Below, piece after piece: positions 1-7,995 of a stretch of 31,684 bases of DNA. The DNA comes from an uncultured Oscillospiraceae bacterium. GTDB taxonomy: Bacteria > Bacillota > Clostridia > Oscillospirales > Oscillospiraceae. The stretch spans positions 1-31,684 of the forward strand of contig CAJTWF010000033.1 in assembly GCA_910579965.1 (NCBI GenBank), given 5' to 3'. Both the position numbers and the translations under genes were made by a program. Each line of letters begins with the position of its first letter. The first letter of the stretch is position 1. A model generated the notes under the pieces. It was not told where the DNA came from, did not search any database, and was given only the letters and a program-made list of their open reading frames with translations.

Positions 1-82
1 GCAAAAAATCCACTCGCCAATCCATACACGTCGAGATATTAAACAGGCTCTCAGAATCACTCTCCGGCAAACGGAAGACCCC

Positions 83-111
83 TGTACTTTTTCCCCCTTC
101 TGTGCTACACT
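83..111 (+). promoter_or_regulatory. Putative promoter of the moxR operon
   Basis: The -10 hexamer TACACT (106-111) carries an extended -10 TG at 103-104. A weak -35 (TGTACT, 83-88) lies 17 bases upstream. The moxR start codon follows 25 bases after the -10, with a good ribosome binding site between. Bases 1-82 show no coding signal and are probably intergenic. The call is inferred from consensus similarity only. Confidence 0.4.
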
Positions 112-135
112 GTGGGCAGAAAGGAGTGCTGATAA

Positions 136-1083
136 ATGGCAGACATTTCAAGAGCCTCGGCCTACCGCGATAAAATCATACATAACTGCTCCCGCGTCAT
201 CGTGGGCAAGGAGGACGTCATCCGCCTGGTGCTGGTGTGCTTCCTCTGCTCCGGCCATGTGCTGCTGGAGGACATCCCCGGCACCGGCAAGACCATGCTC
301 CTCCGGGCCTTTGCCCGGACCATCGGCGGGGACTTCAAGCGCATCCAGTTCACCCCGGACCTGCTGCCCTCGGACCTGACGGGCATCAACTTCTATAACC
401 AGAAGACCGGGGAGTTCCAGTACCGGCCCGGCCCCCTGCTGGCCAACGTGGTGCTGGCCGACGAGATCAACCGGGCCACCCCCCGCACCCAGGCCGCCCT
501 GCTGGAGGCCATGGAGGAGCGGCAGATCACCGTGGACGGGGTCACCACCCCCCTCCAGGAGCCCTTTCTGGTCATGGCCACCCAGAACCCCGTGGAGTCC
601 AGCGGCACCTTCCCCCTGCCGGACGCACAGCTGGACCGCTTCTTCATGCGCCTCTCCCTGGGCTACATGACCCGGGAGCAGGAGATGGCCGTGCTGGCCC
701 GGCCCTCCACCCAGGCGGTGCTGGAGGAGCTGGAGCAGGCGGTGACGGCGGAGGACACCGCCTATGTCCGCGCCGCCTGCCGGGAGGTGAAGGTCTCCGA
801 GGACGTGCTGGGCTACCTTATGGACATCGTGGAGGCCACCCGCCGGGCTGGCCGGCTGGCCAGGGGCGTGTCCACCCGGGGAGCCATCGCCCTCTACAAG
901 GCATCCCAGGCCCTGGCCCTGCTCTCGGAGCGGGCCTACGTCATCCCTGAGGACGTGAAGTACGCCGCCCCCTTCGTCCTCTCCCACCGGGTAGCGGTGG
1001 GCGGCGGAAACCGGTCCGGGGCCGCGGACCGTCTGGTGGGGGAGCTGCTGGACGAGATCCCGGTGCCTCTGGAGACGGTGTGA
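136..1083 (+). CDS. MoxR-family AAA+ ATPase
   Basis: This is a 315-residue cytoplasmic AAA+ ATPase of the MoxR type. The Walker A motif DIPGTGKT is at residues 46-53, Walker B VVLADEIN at about 105-112, and a sensor-1 segment (MATQNPVE) follows. The C-terminal lid helices end with the residue pattern usual for MoxR. The ATG is preceded by AAAGGAG at a normal distance. MoxR proteins act as chaperone-like ATPases, often on partners with von Willebrand-like domains. The next gene encodes such a partner (DUF58), and the third is a DUF4129-type membrane protein. This trio is common in bacteria, but its substrate here is unknown. The MoxR stop overlaps the DUF58 start (TGATG), so the two are probably translationally coupled. 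Confidence 0.93.
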   Translation: MADISRASAYRDKIIHNCSRVIVGKEDVIRLVLVCFLCSGHVLLEDIPGTGKTMLLRAFARTIGGDFKRIQFTPDLLPSDLTGINFYNQKTGEFQYRPGPLLANVVLADEINRATPRTQAALLEAMEERQITVDGVTTPLQEPFLVMATQNPVESSGTFPLPDAQLDRFFMRLSLGYMTREQEMAVLARPSTQAVLEELEQAVTAEDTAYVRAACREVKVSEDVLGYLMDIVEATRRAGRLARGVSTRGAIALYKASQALALLSERAYVIPEDVKYAAPFVLSHRVAVGGGNRSGAADRLVGELLDEIPVPLETV

Positions 1084-2138
1084 TGCTGCTCATTGTGGTG
1101 TTTGCCGTGGCGCTGGCCCTGGCCCTGGAGCGCCTCACGGCCCAGCGCAGCCTGGACGCGGTCCGGGAGGACTTTGGACCCACGGAGTCCCTGGTGGACC
1201 CGGACGAGGTCTTTGCCCTGACCTACACCCTCCGCAACGCCAGACGCCGCCCGGTCCTCTTTCTCCGGCTGCGGCAGGACCTCCCCGAGGCCTTCCACCC
1301 CAGGGACAGCGCCCTGATCCGCGCCCCATTGGGGGACGAGCGGCTGGAGCTGACCACCTGGCTGCGCCCCCGGCAGGAGGCCCGGTTCACCCTGCCTTTG
1401 TCCGCGGACCGGCGGGGATACTACCCTCTGTCCGCCCTGGAGGTCTCCGGCGGGGACTTTCTGGGCCTGCGGGAGCGGACCCGGGTCTCGCCCCTTTTCC
1501 GTGCCGTCACCGTGGCCCCCCGGGAGGCGGAGGACCCGGGGCTGGAGGAGGTGCTGGGCGGCTTTCTGGGGGAGGTGTCCGTGCGCCGGTTCATCCACGA
1601 GGACCCGGTGCTGACCGCGGGGTTCCGGGAGTACACCGGCCGGGAGCCCATGCGGGCCATCTCCTGGACCCAGAGCGCCCGTGGCCTGGGCATGATGGTG
1701 AAAATCTACGACCACACCGCCCAGCCCTCGGTATCCGTGCTGCTGAACGCGGACGGGCAGGGCGAGGATCTGGCCCGGGATCTGGAGATCTGCTACTCTC
1801 TGGCCAGGACGGTGTGCCGGACCCTGGAGGAGCGGGGGATCCAGTACGACTTTGTCTCCAACGCCATGGAGCTGAATACCTTTTTTGCTGTTGCCGAGCT
1901 GGGGGACGGCCTGGGCCAGCGCCACTTCGAGGGGGTGCTGGAGCGGCTGGGCCGGTCCGGCTGCCAGGCCAGCTACCCGGGGGAGCGGCTGCTGGAGCGG
2001 TCCGCGGCCACCCGGTCCCACCGGGGCCGGATCCTCATCACCCCGGGCCCGGAGCTGGACGACTCCCCGGCCCTGGCCCGGCTGCGGGAGCTCACCGGGG
2101 ACAACGTGCTGGTCCTGCGGGCAAGGGAGGCGGCGTGA
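1083..2138 (+). CDS. DUF58 domain protein
   Basis: A 351-residue protein when started at the ATG that shares one base with the moxR stop; an in-frame GTG one codon earlier is possible. A single hydrophobic N-terminal segment (about residues 1-15) suggests membrane anchoring. The middle carries the DUF58 signature: REYTGREPMRAISWTQSAR, followed by a hydrophobic strand and an acidic turn (SVLLNADG), as in the von Willebrand A-like fold. DUF58 proteins are the usual partners of MoxR ATPases. The order moxR, DUF58, membrane protein is standard and supports one complex or pathway. Function is inferred from family and context; the biochemical role is not known. Confidence 0.88.
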   Translation: MLLIVVFAVALALALERLTAQRSLDAVREDFGPTESLVDPDEVFALTYTLRNARRRPVLFLRLRQDLPEAFHPRDSALIRAPLGDERLELTTWLRPRQEARFTLPLSADRRGYYPLSALEVSGGDFLGLRERTRVSPLFRAVTVAPREAEDPGLEEVLGGFLGEVSVRRFIHEDPVLTAGFREYTGREPMRAISWTQSARGLGMMVKIYDHTAQPSVSVLLNADGQGEDLARDLEICYSLARTVCRTLEERGIQYDFVSNAMELNTFFAVAELGDGLGQRHFEGVLERLGRSGCQASYPGERLLERSAATRSHRGRILITPGPELDDSPALARLRELTGDNVLVLRAREAA

Positions 2139-2139
2139 G

Positions 2140-3330
2140 ATGGTTCTGATGTACTTTCTCCGGGCCCTGGAGGAGCTGGGGCTCTACTACGCCTTTGCCG
2201 GCACGGTGGCGGGGGCCCGGGGCGCGTCCATGACCATGGCGGTCCTGCTGGTCCAGAGCGGGTGCTTCGCCCTGTCCGCCCTGCTCCGGAACCGGCGCTG
2301 GGCCCGTCTGGCGGCCCTGCTGCCGGCGGCGGTGCTGCTGTTCTTTGCAGGCGGGCCGGACCGGATCATGTCCCTTCCCGGGCTTGCCTACCTGGTCTGT
2401 CTGGCCTGGCTGGGGGACTACCACCTGCGCTGGGCGCGGCAGGCGGACGTTTTCTCCCTGATGTGGAAGATCTTTCTGCCCTTCATCCCCCTGGCGGCTC
2501 TGTTCGGCGCCTTTGAAGGTCTGGCGGGCCAGGGCCTTCCCGTGTTTCTCACCGCCGCTGTATCCTCGGTGCTGCTGCTGCGCTCCATCCGCCACGGGCC
2601 GGAGATCTACTGCCGGCGGGCCTATCAGATGCGCAACTGGCTGGCCGTGGCGGCGATGCTGGCTGGGGCCTGTCTTGCCAGCATGGACTGGTTTCTGGGG
2701 TGCATCTCCTGGACCTACGACAACGTGGCGGTCCCCCTGCTGCTGGGGATGGCCATGGCGGTGGGCCTTGTGCTCACAGCGGTGATGCCCCTTATTTATC
2801 AGCTGCTTGCCAATCTCTTCTGGGAGGGCGATATCGACGTCGCCTTTCCGGCCGGGGAGGCGGGACCCCTTGATCTGGCACGGGAGCTGGCGGGGGAGAG
2901 CGGGAATCTGGGCGGACGGGTTCTGACCGCCCTGGGGATCCTGGCGGCGGCGCTGGCGGTCCTCCTGCTGTTCCGGTGGCTGCTCCGGCGCAGACCCGGT
3001 CCGGAGACAGAGACCAATTCCCGTGAGGAGCGGCGGACTGTGGCGGCGGAGTCCCCCCGCCGGGAGGTCCTGCCCGCCACCTACGCCGGGCGGATCCGGG
3101 CCCAGTACCGCCGGTTTCTGAAGCTGTGCCGGAAAAAGGGCGTGGATCTGTCCCCCTCGGACACCAGCGCCCAGGTCAGCGCCAAGGCCGGCCGCTGGCT
3201 GGCGGACCCGGAGGTCCTCTCCGCCCTGGAGGCGATCTACTGCCGGGCACGATACGACAACCAGGCCACCCGTGAGGATCTGGCGGAGGTGAAGCGCCTG
3301 TGGGGTCAGGTGCGGAAGGCGAGGGACTAG
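2140..3330 (+). CDS. Multi-pass membrane protein with C-terminal DUF4129-like domain
   Basis: The frame is open far upstream, but the plausible start is the ATG at 2140, one base after the DUF58 stop, giving 396 residues. About eight hydrophobic segments fill the first two thirds. A last membrane helix (about residues 265-285) is followed by an Arg/Glu-rich linker. The final 90 residues resemble DUF4129: a YRRFLKLCRKKG helix, a SPSDTSAQ turn and a YCRARYDNQ motif near the end. In related MoxR-DUF58 operons this position often holds a transglutaminase-DUF4129 membrane protein. I see no transglutaminase Cys-His-Asp core here, so it looks like the short version lacking that domain. A strong terminator follows. 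Confidence 0.75.
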   Translation: MVLMYFLRALEELGLYYAFAGTVAGARGASMTMAVLLVQSGCFALSALLRNRRWARLAALLPAAVLLFFAGGPDRIMSLPGLAYLVCLAWLGDYHLRWARQADVFSLMWKIFLPFIPLAALFGAFEGLAGQGLPVFLTAAVSSVLLLRSIRHGPEIYCRRAYQMRNWLAVAAMLAGACLASMDWFLGCISWTYDNVAVPLLLGMAMAVGLVLTAVMPLIYQLLANLFWEGDIDVAFPAGEAGPLDLARELAGESGNLGGRVLTALGILAAALAVLLLFRWLLRRRPGPETETNSREERRTVAAESPRREVLPATYAGRIRAQYRRFLKLCRKKGVDLSPSDTSAQVSAKAGRWLADPEVLSALEAIYCRARYDNQATREDLAEVKRLWGQVRKARD

Positions 3331-3370
3331 GTAAACGATAGGAGCTGTTCAGTATTTCGAGCGGCAAGGC

Positions 3371-3409
3371 AAAAATCCGCGCCCCCTGACGGAGGGCGCG
3401 GATTTTTTT
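3371..3409. terminator. Bidirectional intrinsic terminator
   Basis: The stem pairs 3371-3384 with 3394-3407 (AAAAATCCGCGCCC with its complement) around a 9-base loop. It has T-runs on the + strand (3403-3409) and, by symmetry, on the - strand. It lies between the convergent DUF4129 gene and the minus-strand operon and probably ends both. Bases 3410-3526 show nothing else. Confidence 0.8.
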
Positions 3410-3526
3410 GCGCAGTTAAAGTATGCTCGCTGCACAGGCCCTTTTTATGCCGGGTGCGGACCTGATCCAGGGCCAGCCAAAGGGGAGGAGCGCCGCGACG
3501 CCGTCACAGCCGGAGAGCGCATCTGC

Positions 3527-4795
3527 TCACCGCGCCAGCCACTGGGCGGTCATCTCCCCCGCGCCGCTGTCAATGTAGCCGATGGACAGTCCGGCCCCCG
3601 GGTACAGGGAGGCGATGGCCTGGGCCATGTCCGGGGGCAGCAGGGCGGTGGTCTCCTCCGCCGCCGCGTAGGCCCGGCAGCGGTAGGAGAAGGCGGTGAT
3701 CGTCCCGCCGCTGACCGTGACGGACAGGGCGTCGCTCTCGTCGGAGAAGTAGACCGGGAGCCCCTGGAGCTGATAGCGGAAGAGGATGGTCCAGCCGTCC
3801 TCCCGCTCCTCCACCGTCCGCAGGCGCAGCGGCGACGCGCCGGCCCCCTCGGTGAGGGCCTCCGCCAGACCCCAGGCAGCCCGCAGGGCCTCCCGGGCCG
3901 TCGGCCTGTCCCCGGCGGCGCGGACCTGATACAAAGGTGCGGCCGCCTCCCCCCGGCTGGTGAAGCTGACCGCGCCGTCAGGGCCGATGCGCAGGGTGCG
4001 GGGGGACTCCTCCACCACCTCCGCGCCGCTGCTCTCCGTGTAGCGGAAAACGGTGTGGGGATTGAAGTCCAGGGCAGTGAGCAGGTTGTATACGGAGTAG
4101 GCCGCCGGCAGCTCCCCGCGGACCACCGGCGCGTCCTCCGTCTCCGCCACCAGCACCGTATAGGGGGCCAGGGGGGCGTAGTTGGTCTCATAGGCAAAGG
4201 TGCTGCCGTTGGGGGACAGGCCGGCGCAGACCTCCCGCACCGCGGAGGCGGGCAGGGCGGTGGCGCAGCGGAGGATATCCCCGGCCTCGCCGCGCAGATA
4301 CAGCATCGCGTCCTCCTCCTCGCACGTCAGGGCCATGCTGCGCACGTCCCGATCCAGATCCGCCTCCTCCCCCAGCCACGCCGCCGCCACCTCCAGGGGC
4401 AGCTGGCCCGTGAGATCCAGATACAGCCCCGGCTCCTCCAGGGCGTCCCGCAGGGTCTTGTCCGCCGCCGCCCCCAGCTCCGTGGCAGAGCCCAGGGCCT
4501 CCTGGAACAGGGGGATGATCTGCACCAGCAGGGGATCCTCGCCGGAGACGTGGAGCTGGCCGTACCGGCCGTAGGCAATGTCGCTGGTGACCATCACGTG
4601 TACGGCGGGGAACATCTCCTCCGGTCCCCCGGCCTGGGCCGGATCCCCGTCCGCCGGACGGGGGGTCAGCAGGCTCTGGACCTGGACGGCCCAGCTGGTG
4701 TGAAACAGGGGCAGGCGGGAGATGAGAAACAGGGCCGACACGCACAGAAACAGGATGGCCAGATTTTGCAGCGCGTTTCGCAGGTGTTTATTCAC
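3527..4795 (-). CDS. YycH-like regulatory protein of the WalRK operon
   Basis: A 422-residue protein with one N-terminal membrane anchor (about residues 10-28) and a large extracytoplasmic part. It begins at a GTG whose first bases overlap the walK stop (GTGAATAA), with GGAGGAGGG upstream, so translation is probably coupled to walK. Position directly after a WalK-type kinase, single-pass topology and a C-terminal region resembling YycH/YycI folds (paired beta-rich repeats such as VYFSDESDALSVTVSGG) support a YycH-like role. In Bacillus, YycH and YycI bind WalK in the membrane and restrain or tune it. Primary sequence conservation in this family is low, so the assignment rests largely on context. 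Confidence 0.65.
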   Translation of the reverse strand: MNKHLRNALQNLAILFLCVSALFLISRLPLFHTSWAVQVQSLLTPRPADGDPAQAGGPEEMFPAVHVMVTSDIAYGRYGQLHVSGEDPLLVQIIPLFQEALGSATELGAAADKTLRDALEEPGLYLDLTGQLPLEVAAAWLGEEADLDRDVRSMALTCEEEDAMLYLRGEAGDILRCATALPASAVREVCAGLSPNGSTFAYETNYAPLAPYTVLVAETEDAPVVRGELPAAYSVYNLLTALDFNPHTVFRYTESSGAEVVEESPRTLRIGPDGAVSFTSRGEAAAPLYQVRAAGDRPTAREALRAAWGLAEALTEGAGASPLRLRTVEEREDGWTILFRYQLQGLPVYFSDESDALSVTVSGGTITAFSYRCRAYAAAEETTALLPPDMAQAIASLYPGAGLSIGYIDSGAGEMTAQWLAR

Positions 4796-6596
4796 CGTGG
4801 CCCTCCTCCCGCTCCTGGCGGATGGGCAGCACGATGCGCACCGTGGTGCCCGGCCCCTCGTGGTCTGTCAGGCCGATGGAGCCGTGGTGGCGCAGCACGA
4901 TCTCCCGGGCGATGGACAGGCCCAGGCCCGTGCCGCCGCTCTCCCGGGAGCGGGCCTTGTCCACCCGGTAGAACCGGTCAAAGATCCGCTCCCGGTCCTT
5001 GGGCGGGATGCCGATGCCGGTGTCGGACACCTCGATCCACACCTTCCCGCCCCGCATCCCCGCGTCCACGGTAATGGTGCCGCCGTCGGGGGTGTATTTG
5101 ATGGAGTTGCCCACCACGTTCATCATCACCTGCTCCAGCCGGCTGCGGTCCCCCGTTATCATGGGCAGGCTGCGGCCGTAGCTGCGCACCAGGGTGTGGC
5201 CCCGGCGCTGGGCCTCCAGCTCCACGGCCCTGCACACGCTCTCAAGGGCCTCCAGCAGGGGAAAGCGGACCATCTTGATCTCCGCCCGGCCCGAGTCCAG
5301 GCGGCTGAGGGTGAGGAGGTCCTGGACAATGCGGGTCATGCGGTCCGTCTCGCTGATGATGATATCCAGAAAGCCGCTCTCCGTCTCCCGCGGGATGTCC
5401 TCCACCGTGCGCAAAGTCTCGGCGTAGCTGCGCACGTTGGTGAGGGGGGTGCGCAGCTCGTGGGAGACGTTGGCCACAAACTCCTTGCGCATCTCCTCGT
5501 TTTTCCGCTGGACCGTCACGTCGTGGAGCACCGCCATAGCGCCGCCGTCCTCCCCGTCGGACACCGGGGCCAGATACAGCTCCAGGGCCCGCTCCCCCAC
5601 GCTCAGCTCCCCGGACAGGGAGTTGGGCCGCTGAAGGTCCATCACCTTCCACAGGGGGAACTGCTGGCCAAAGAGCTCGTCGTAGTCGTAAAAGGAGACC
5701 TCCCGGCCCAGCATCTGGCTGGCCGCAGGGTTGCTGGTGAGCACAGTCCCGTCGCTGGCAAAGGAGACCACGCCGTCGGACATGTGGAGGAAGAGGGTGT
5801 CCAGCTTGTTGCGCTCGCTGGCCACCGCGTCCAGGGTCTCCTGGAGCACGGAGGCCATGTCGTTGAAGGTGGTGGTGAGGATGCCGATCTCATCGGTGGA
5901 CTCCACCTCAATGGTGGAGCCGAAGTCCCCCGCCGCCACCTGCTCCGCCCGCTCGGTGAGCCGCTCAATGGGGATAATCATGGTCTTGCTGAGCAGGAAG
6001 CTCAGGAGCACGGAGATGAGCAGGCCCACCAGCAGGGCCTGGACGATGATGAGAAAGAGCTGGCTGTTGAGGGCGCTGACCGTGTCCCGGTTGTCGTAGA
6101 TGTAGATGATGAAGGCGTTGTCCCCGCCGGTGATGGGGATGGCGATATCCATATAGTTGGCGGTGATGTCGCTGTCGTCGCCCACCTCGTCCGTGCCGCT
6201 GGCGATGCTGTTGCGGGCGGCCAGGAGGTTGGGGGTGGCCTGGAGGCGCTCATAGCCCGCCTGGTCCTGGCTGCCGGCCAGAAACGCGCCGGTGCGGCCG
6301 TCCAGGATGTAGTAGTTGCGGGTGCTGGAGTTGAGGCCCAGGTCCAGGGCCTTGACCTCAATCATCTCCTGGAGCTTCTGGGCGCCGTCGTCCTGGGCGG
6401 CCTCCCGGCGCAGGGAGCTGACAAAGACGGCGTTGGCGGGGTCGGAGTCCCCGAACACACTCTCCATGCGCTGGTAAAATTCGTCAATATAGAACCCGGT
6501 GATGCTGGTCATCATGAACGCGCCCACGATGGTCATCAGGGACGTGATGAGCAGCAGCATGATGAGCACCAGCTTCATGTGCAGGCTGCGGAACAA
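4788..6596 (-). CDS. walK: Sensor histidine kinase, WalK/PhoR type
   Basis: I place the start at a TTG (6596) preceded by AGGGGGGAG at a good distance. An upstream ATG at 6650 would begin inside a hairpin and add 18 residues unlike the family. From the TTG the protein has 602 residues: membrane helix about 8-30, an extracellular sensor about 31-178, a second helix about 179-203, HAMP about 204-256, PAS about 262-360, and HisKA with the phospho-acceptor His379 in NVSHELRTP. The HATPase domain covers about 485-595, with an N box (NVVGNSIKYTPDGG), G1 DTGIGIP and G2 GGTGLGLSIA. It is expected to phosphorylate the adjacent WalR. WalRK controls cell-wall hydrolases in Firmicutes. PhoR is the main alternative. 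Confidence 0.85.
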   Translation of the reverse strand: MFRSLHMKLVLIMLLLITSLMTIVGAFMMTSITGFYIDEFYQRMESVFGDSDPANAVFVSSLRREAAQDDGAQKLQEMIEVKALDLGLNSSTRNYYILDGRTGAFLAGSQDQAGYERLQATPNLLAARNSIASGTDEVGDDSDITANYMDIAIPITGGDNAFIIYIYDNRDTVSALNSQLFLIIVQALLVGLLISVLLSFLLSKTMIIPIERLTERAEQVAAGDFGSTIEVESTDEIGILTTTFNDMASVLQETLDAVASERNKLDTLFLHMSDGVVSFASDGTVLTSNPAASQMLGREVSFYDYDELFGQQFPLWKVMDLQRPNSLSGELSVGERALELYLAPVSDGEDGGAMAVLHDVTVQRKNEEMRKEFVANVSHELRTPLTNVRSYAETLRTVEDIPRETESGFLDIIISETDRMTRIVQDLLTLSRLDSGRAEIKMVRFPLLEALESVCRAVELEAQRRGHTLVRSYGRSLPMITGDRSRLEQVMMNVVGNSIKYTPDGGTITVDAGMRGGKVWIEVSDTGIGIPPKDRERIFDRFYRVDKARSRESGGTGLGLSIAREIVLRHHGSIGLTDHEGPGTTVRIVLPIRQEREEGHGE

Positions 6597-6620
6597 GGGA
6601 CTCCCCCCTTTTTCAGTAGT

Positions 6621-6660
6621 GATCCTTTTTCTTGAAAGAAAAAGGATCAAAAAGAACGTT
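6621..6660 (-). repeat. AT-rich hairpin repeat between walR and walK
   Basis: A perfect 13-bp inverted repeat (6621-6633 with 6636-6648), GATCCTTTTTCTT and its complement, is followed on the + strand by AAAAAGAAC. It sits in the 120-base gap between walR and walK, just ahead of the walK ribosome binding site. The same arrangement, a palindromic T-rich/A-rich hairpin and then an (A)AAAAGAA tail, occurs at 24440-24473 and, inverted, at 16480-16520. This suggests a dispersed repeat rather than a purpose-built terminator. Confidence 0.7.
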
Positions 6661-6716
6661 AGAAGCCGTATTCTGTGGCTGCCGGAAGCTCTGGATAACC
6701 CCGGTTTTTCTTTCGG

Positions 6717-7427
6717 CTACTGCCCGGCGAAGTAGTACCCCACGCCCCGGCGGGTCAGGATCAGGGACGGGCTGGCGGGGTCGTCCTCGATCTTCTCCCG
6801 CAGCCGCCGCACCGTCACGTCCACCGTGCGCACGTCGTCCCCCACATACTCGTAGTTCCACACCTGCTCCATCAGGTCGATGCGGGAGTAGACCCGGCCC
6901 GGGTGGCTGGCCAGGAAGGTGAGCAGCTCGTACTCCCGCTGGGTCAGGTCAATGGGCCTGTCCTGCTTGCAGACCTGATAGTTGTCCGGGTTGATGGTCA
7001 GCCCGCCGCCGGCGCTCATGGCTCCGCCGGCGTCCGCCGGTCCCGTCTGCTGCATGGCCGTGCGGCGGATGTTGGCCTTGATCCGGGCCATCAGCTCCCG
7101 CATGGAGAAGGGCTTGGTGATGTAGTCGTCCGCCCCGATCTCCAGGCCCTGGACCTTGTCCGCCTCCTCCTCCCGGGCGGTGAGGATGATGACGGGCACG
7201 CTGCTGCCCTTCTCCCGGAGAATGCGGCACACGTCAAAGCCGATCATCTTCGGCAGCATCACGTCCAGCAGCACGATGTCCGGGTTCTTCTCCAGGGCCA
7301 TGGCGAGCCCCGTCTCCCCGTCGTAGGCGGTGAGGACGGCATAGCCCTCCTTCTCCAGGTTAAAGCGGACGATATCCACAATGCTCTTCTCGTCCTCCAC
7401 GATCAATACGGTCTTTTTCTCTTCCAT
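6717..7427 (-). CDS. walR: OmpR/PhoB-family response regulator, WalR type
   Basis: A 236-residue two-domain regulator. The receiver domain is at residues 6-118: acidic pair ED (11-12), phospho-acceptor Asp55 in LLDVMLP, the switch Thr in ILTARE, and Lys in ITKPFS. A Gly/Ala-rich linker (about 127-143) leads into a winged-helix DNA-binding domain. That domain has LTQREYELLTFLASHPG, the recognition helix DDVRTVDVTVRRLREKI and the terminal RGVGYYF hairpin. An AAAAGGGGA ribosome binding site precedes the ATG. It is cotranscribed with walK downstream and nudF 31 bases upstream. WalR normally controls autolysin and cell-wall genes. The walR name rests on the kinase and YycH-like neighbours. Confidence 0.88.
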   Translation of the reverse strand: MEEKKTVLIVEDEKSIVDIVRFNLEKEGYAVLTAYDGETGLAMALEKNPDIVLLDVMLPKMIGFDVCRILREKGSSVPVIILTAREEEADKVQGLEIGADDYITKPFSMRELMARIKANIRRTAMQQTGPADAGGAMSAGGGLTINPDNYQVCKQDRPIDLTQREYELLTFLASHPGRVYSRIDLMEQVWNYEYVGDDVRTVDVTVRRLREKIEDDPASPSLILTRRGVGYYFAGQ

Positions 7428-7458
7428 AGCGGTCCCCTTTTCCGTTTGCGCCCGTCTC

Positions 7459-7995
7459 TCACAGATTCAGCAGCAGCTTCCCCTTGAGCACCGCGGCGAT
7501 GGTCTTCGCGTCCCGGATCTCCCCCTGGAGCACCTGCTCCACCAGCTCCTCAAAGGGGATCCGCTCCACGTTGAGAAACTCGTCCTCATCCAGACTGGAC
7601 TCCCCGAAGGTGAGATCCATGGCCAGGTACATGTGGATGATCTCCCCGCAGTAGCCCGGGGAGGGGTACAGCTCCCCCAGGGAGCGGAACTCCCCGGGCG
7701 TGGCGCCGGTCTCCTCCCGCAGCTCCCGCAGGGCGGCCTCCCTGGGGTCCTCGCCATACTCCAGCTTGCCTGCGGGCACCTCCCGCACCACCCTCTGGTA
7801 GGGGTAGCGGTACTGGCTGACCAGCAGGGCCTGCCACTGGCTGTCCAGGGCCAGCACGCACACGCCGCCCGGGTGGTCCACCACCTCCCGGACGGACCGG
7901 CCCCCGCCGGGCAGCTCCACCTGGTCCCGGCGGATGTGCAGGATCACGCCGTCAAAGATCTTCTCGCTGGATAGTGTCTTTTCCGTCAGCTCCAT
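7459..7995 (-). CDS. nudF: NUDIX hydrolase, ADP-ribose pyrophosphatase type
   Basis: The true start is the ATG at 7995, which has AAGGAG nine bases upstream; the open frame extends further but without a signal. The 178-residue product carries a complete Nudix box at about residues 76-98. The motif G-x5-E-x7-REUxEExG reads GKLEYGE..REAALRELREETG. Family members of this size hydrolyse ADP-ribose to AMP and ribose 5-phosphate in the cytosol. The start lies inside the end of the upstream GDPD gene (44-base overlap), so translation is probably coupled. It is followed closely by walR, an unusual but plausible operon arrangement. Substrate specificity is inferred from similarity to NudF and not proven by the motif alone. 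Confidence 0.85.
   Translation of the reverse strand: MELTEKTLSSEKIFDGVILHIRRDQVELPGGGRSVREVVDHPGGVCVLALDSQWQALLVSQYRYPYQRVVREVPAGKLEYGEDPREAALRELREETGATPGEFRSLGELYPSPGYCGEIIHMYLAMDLTFGESSLDEDEFLNVERIPFEELVEQVLQGEIRDAKTIAAVLKGKLLLNL

Noticed and set aside
4722..6635. Long plus-strand frame across walK
   Set aside because: Shadow of walK, with His/Val/Gly-rich low-complexity translation.
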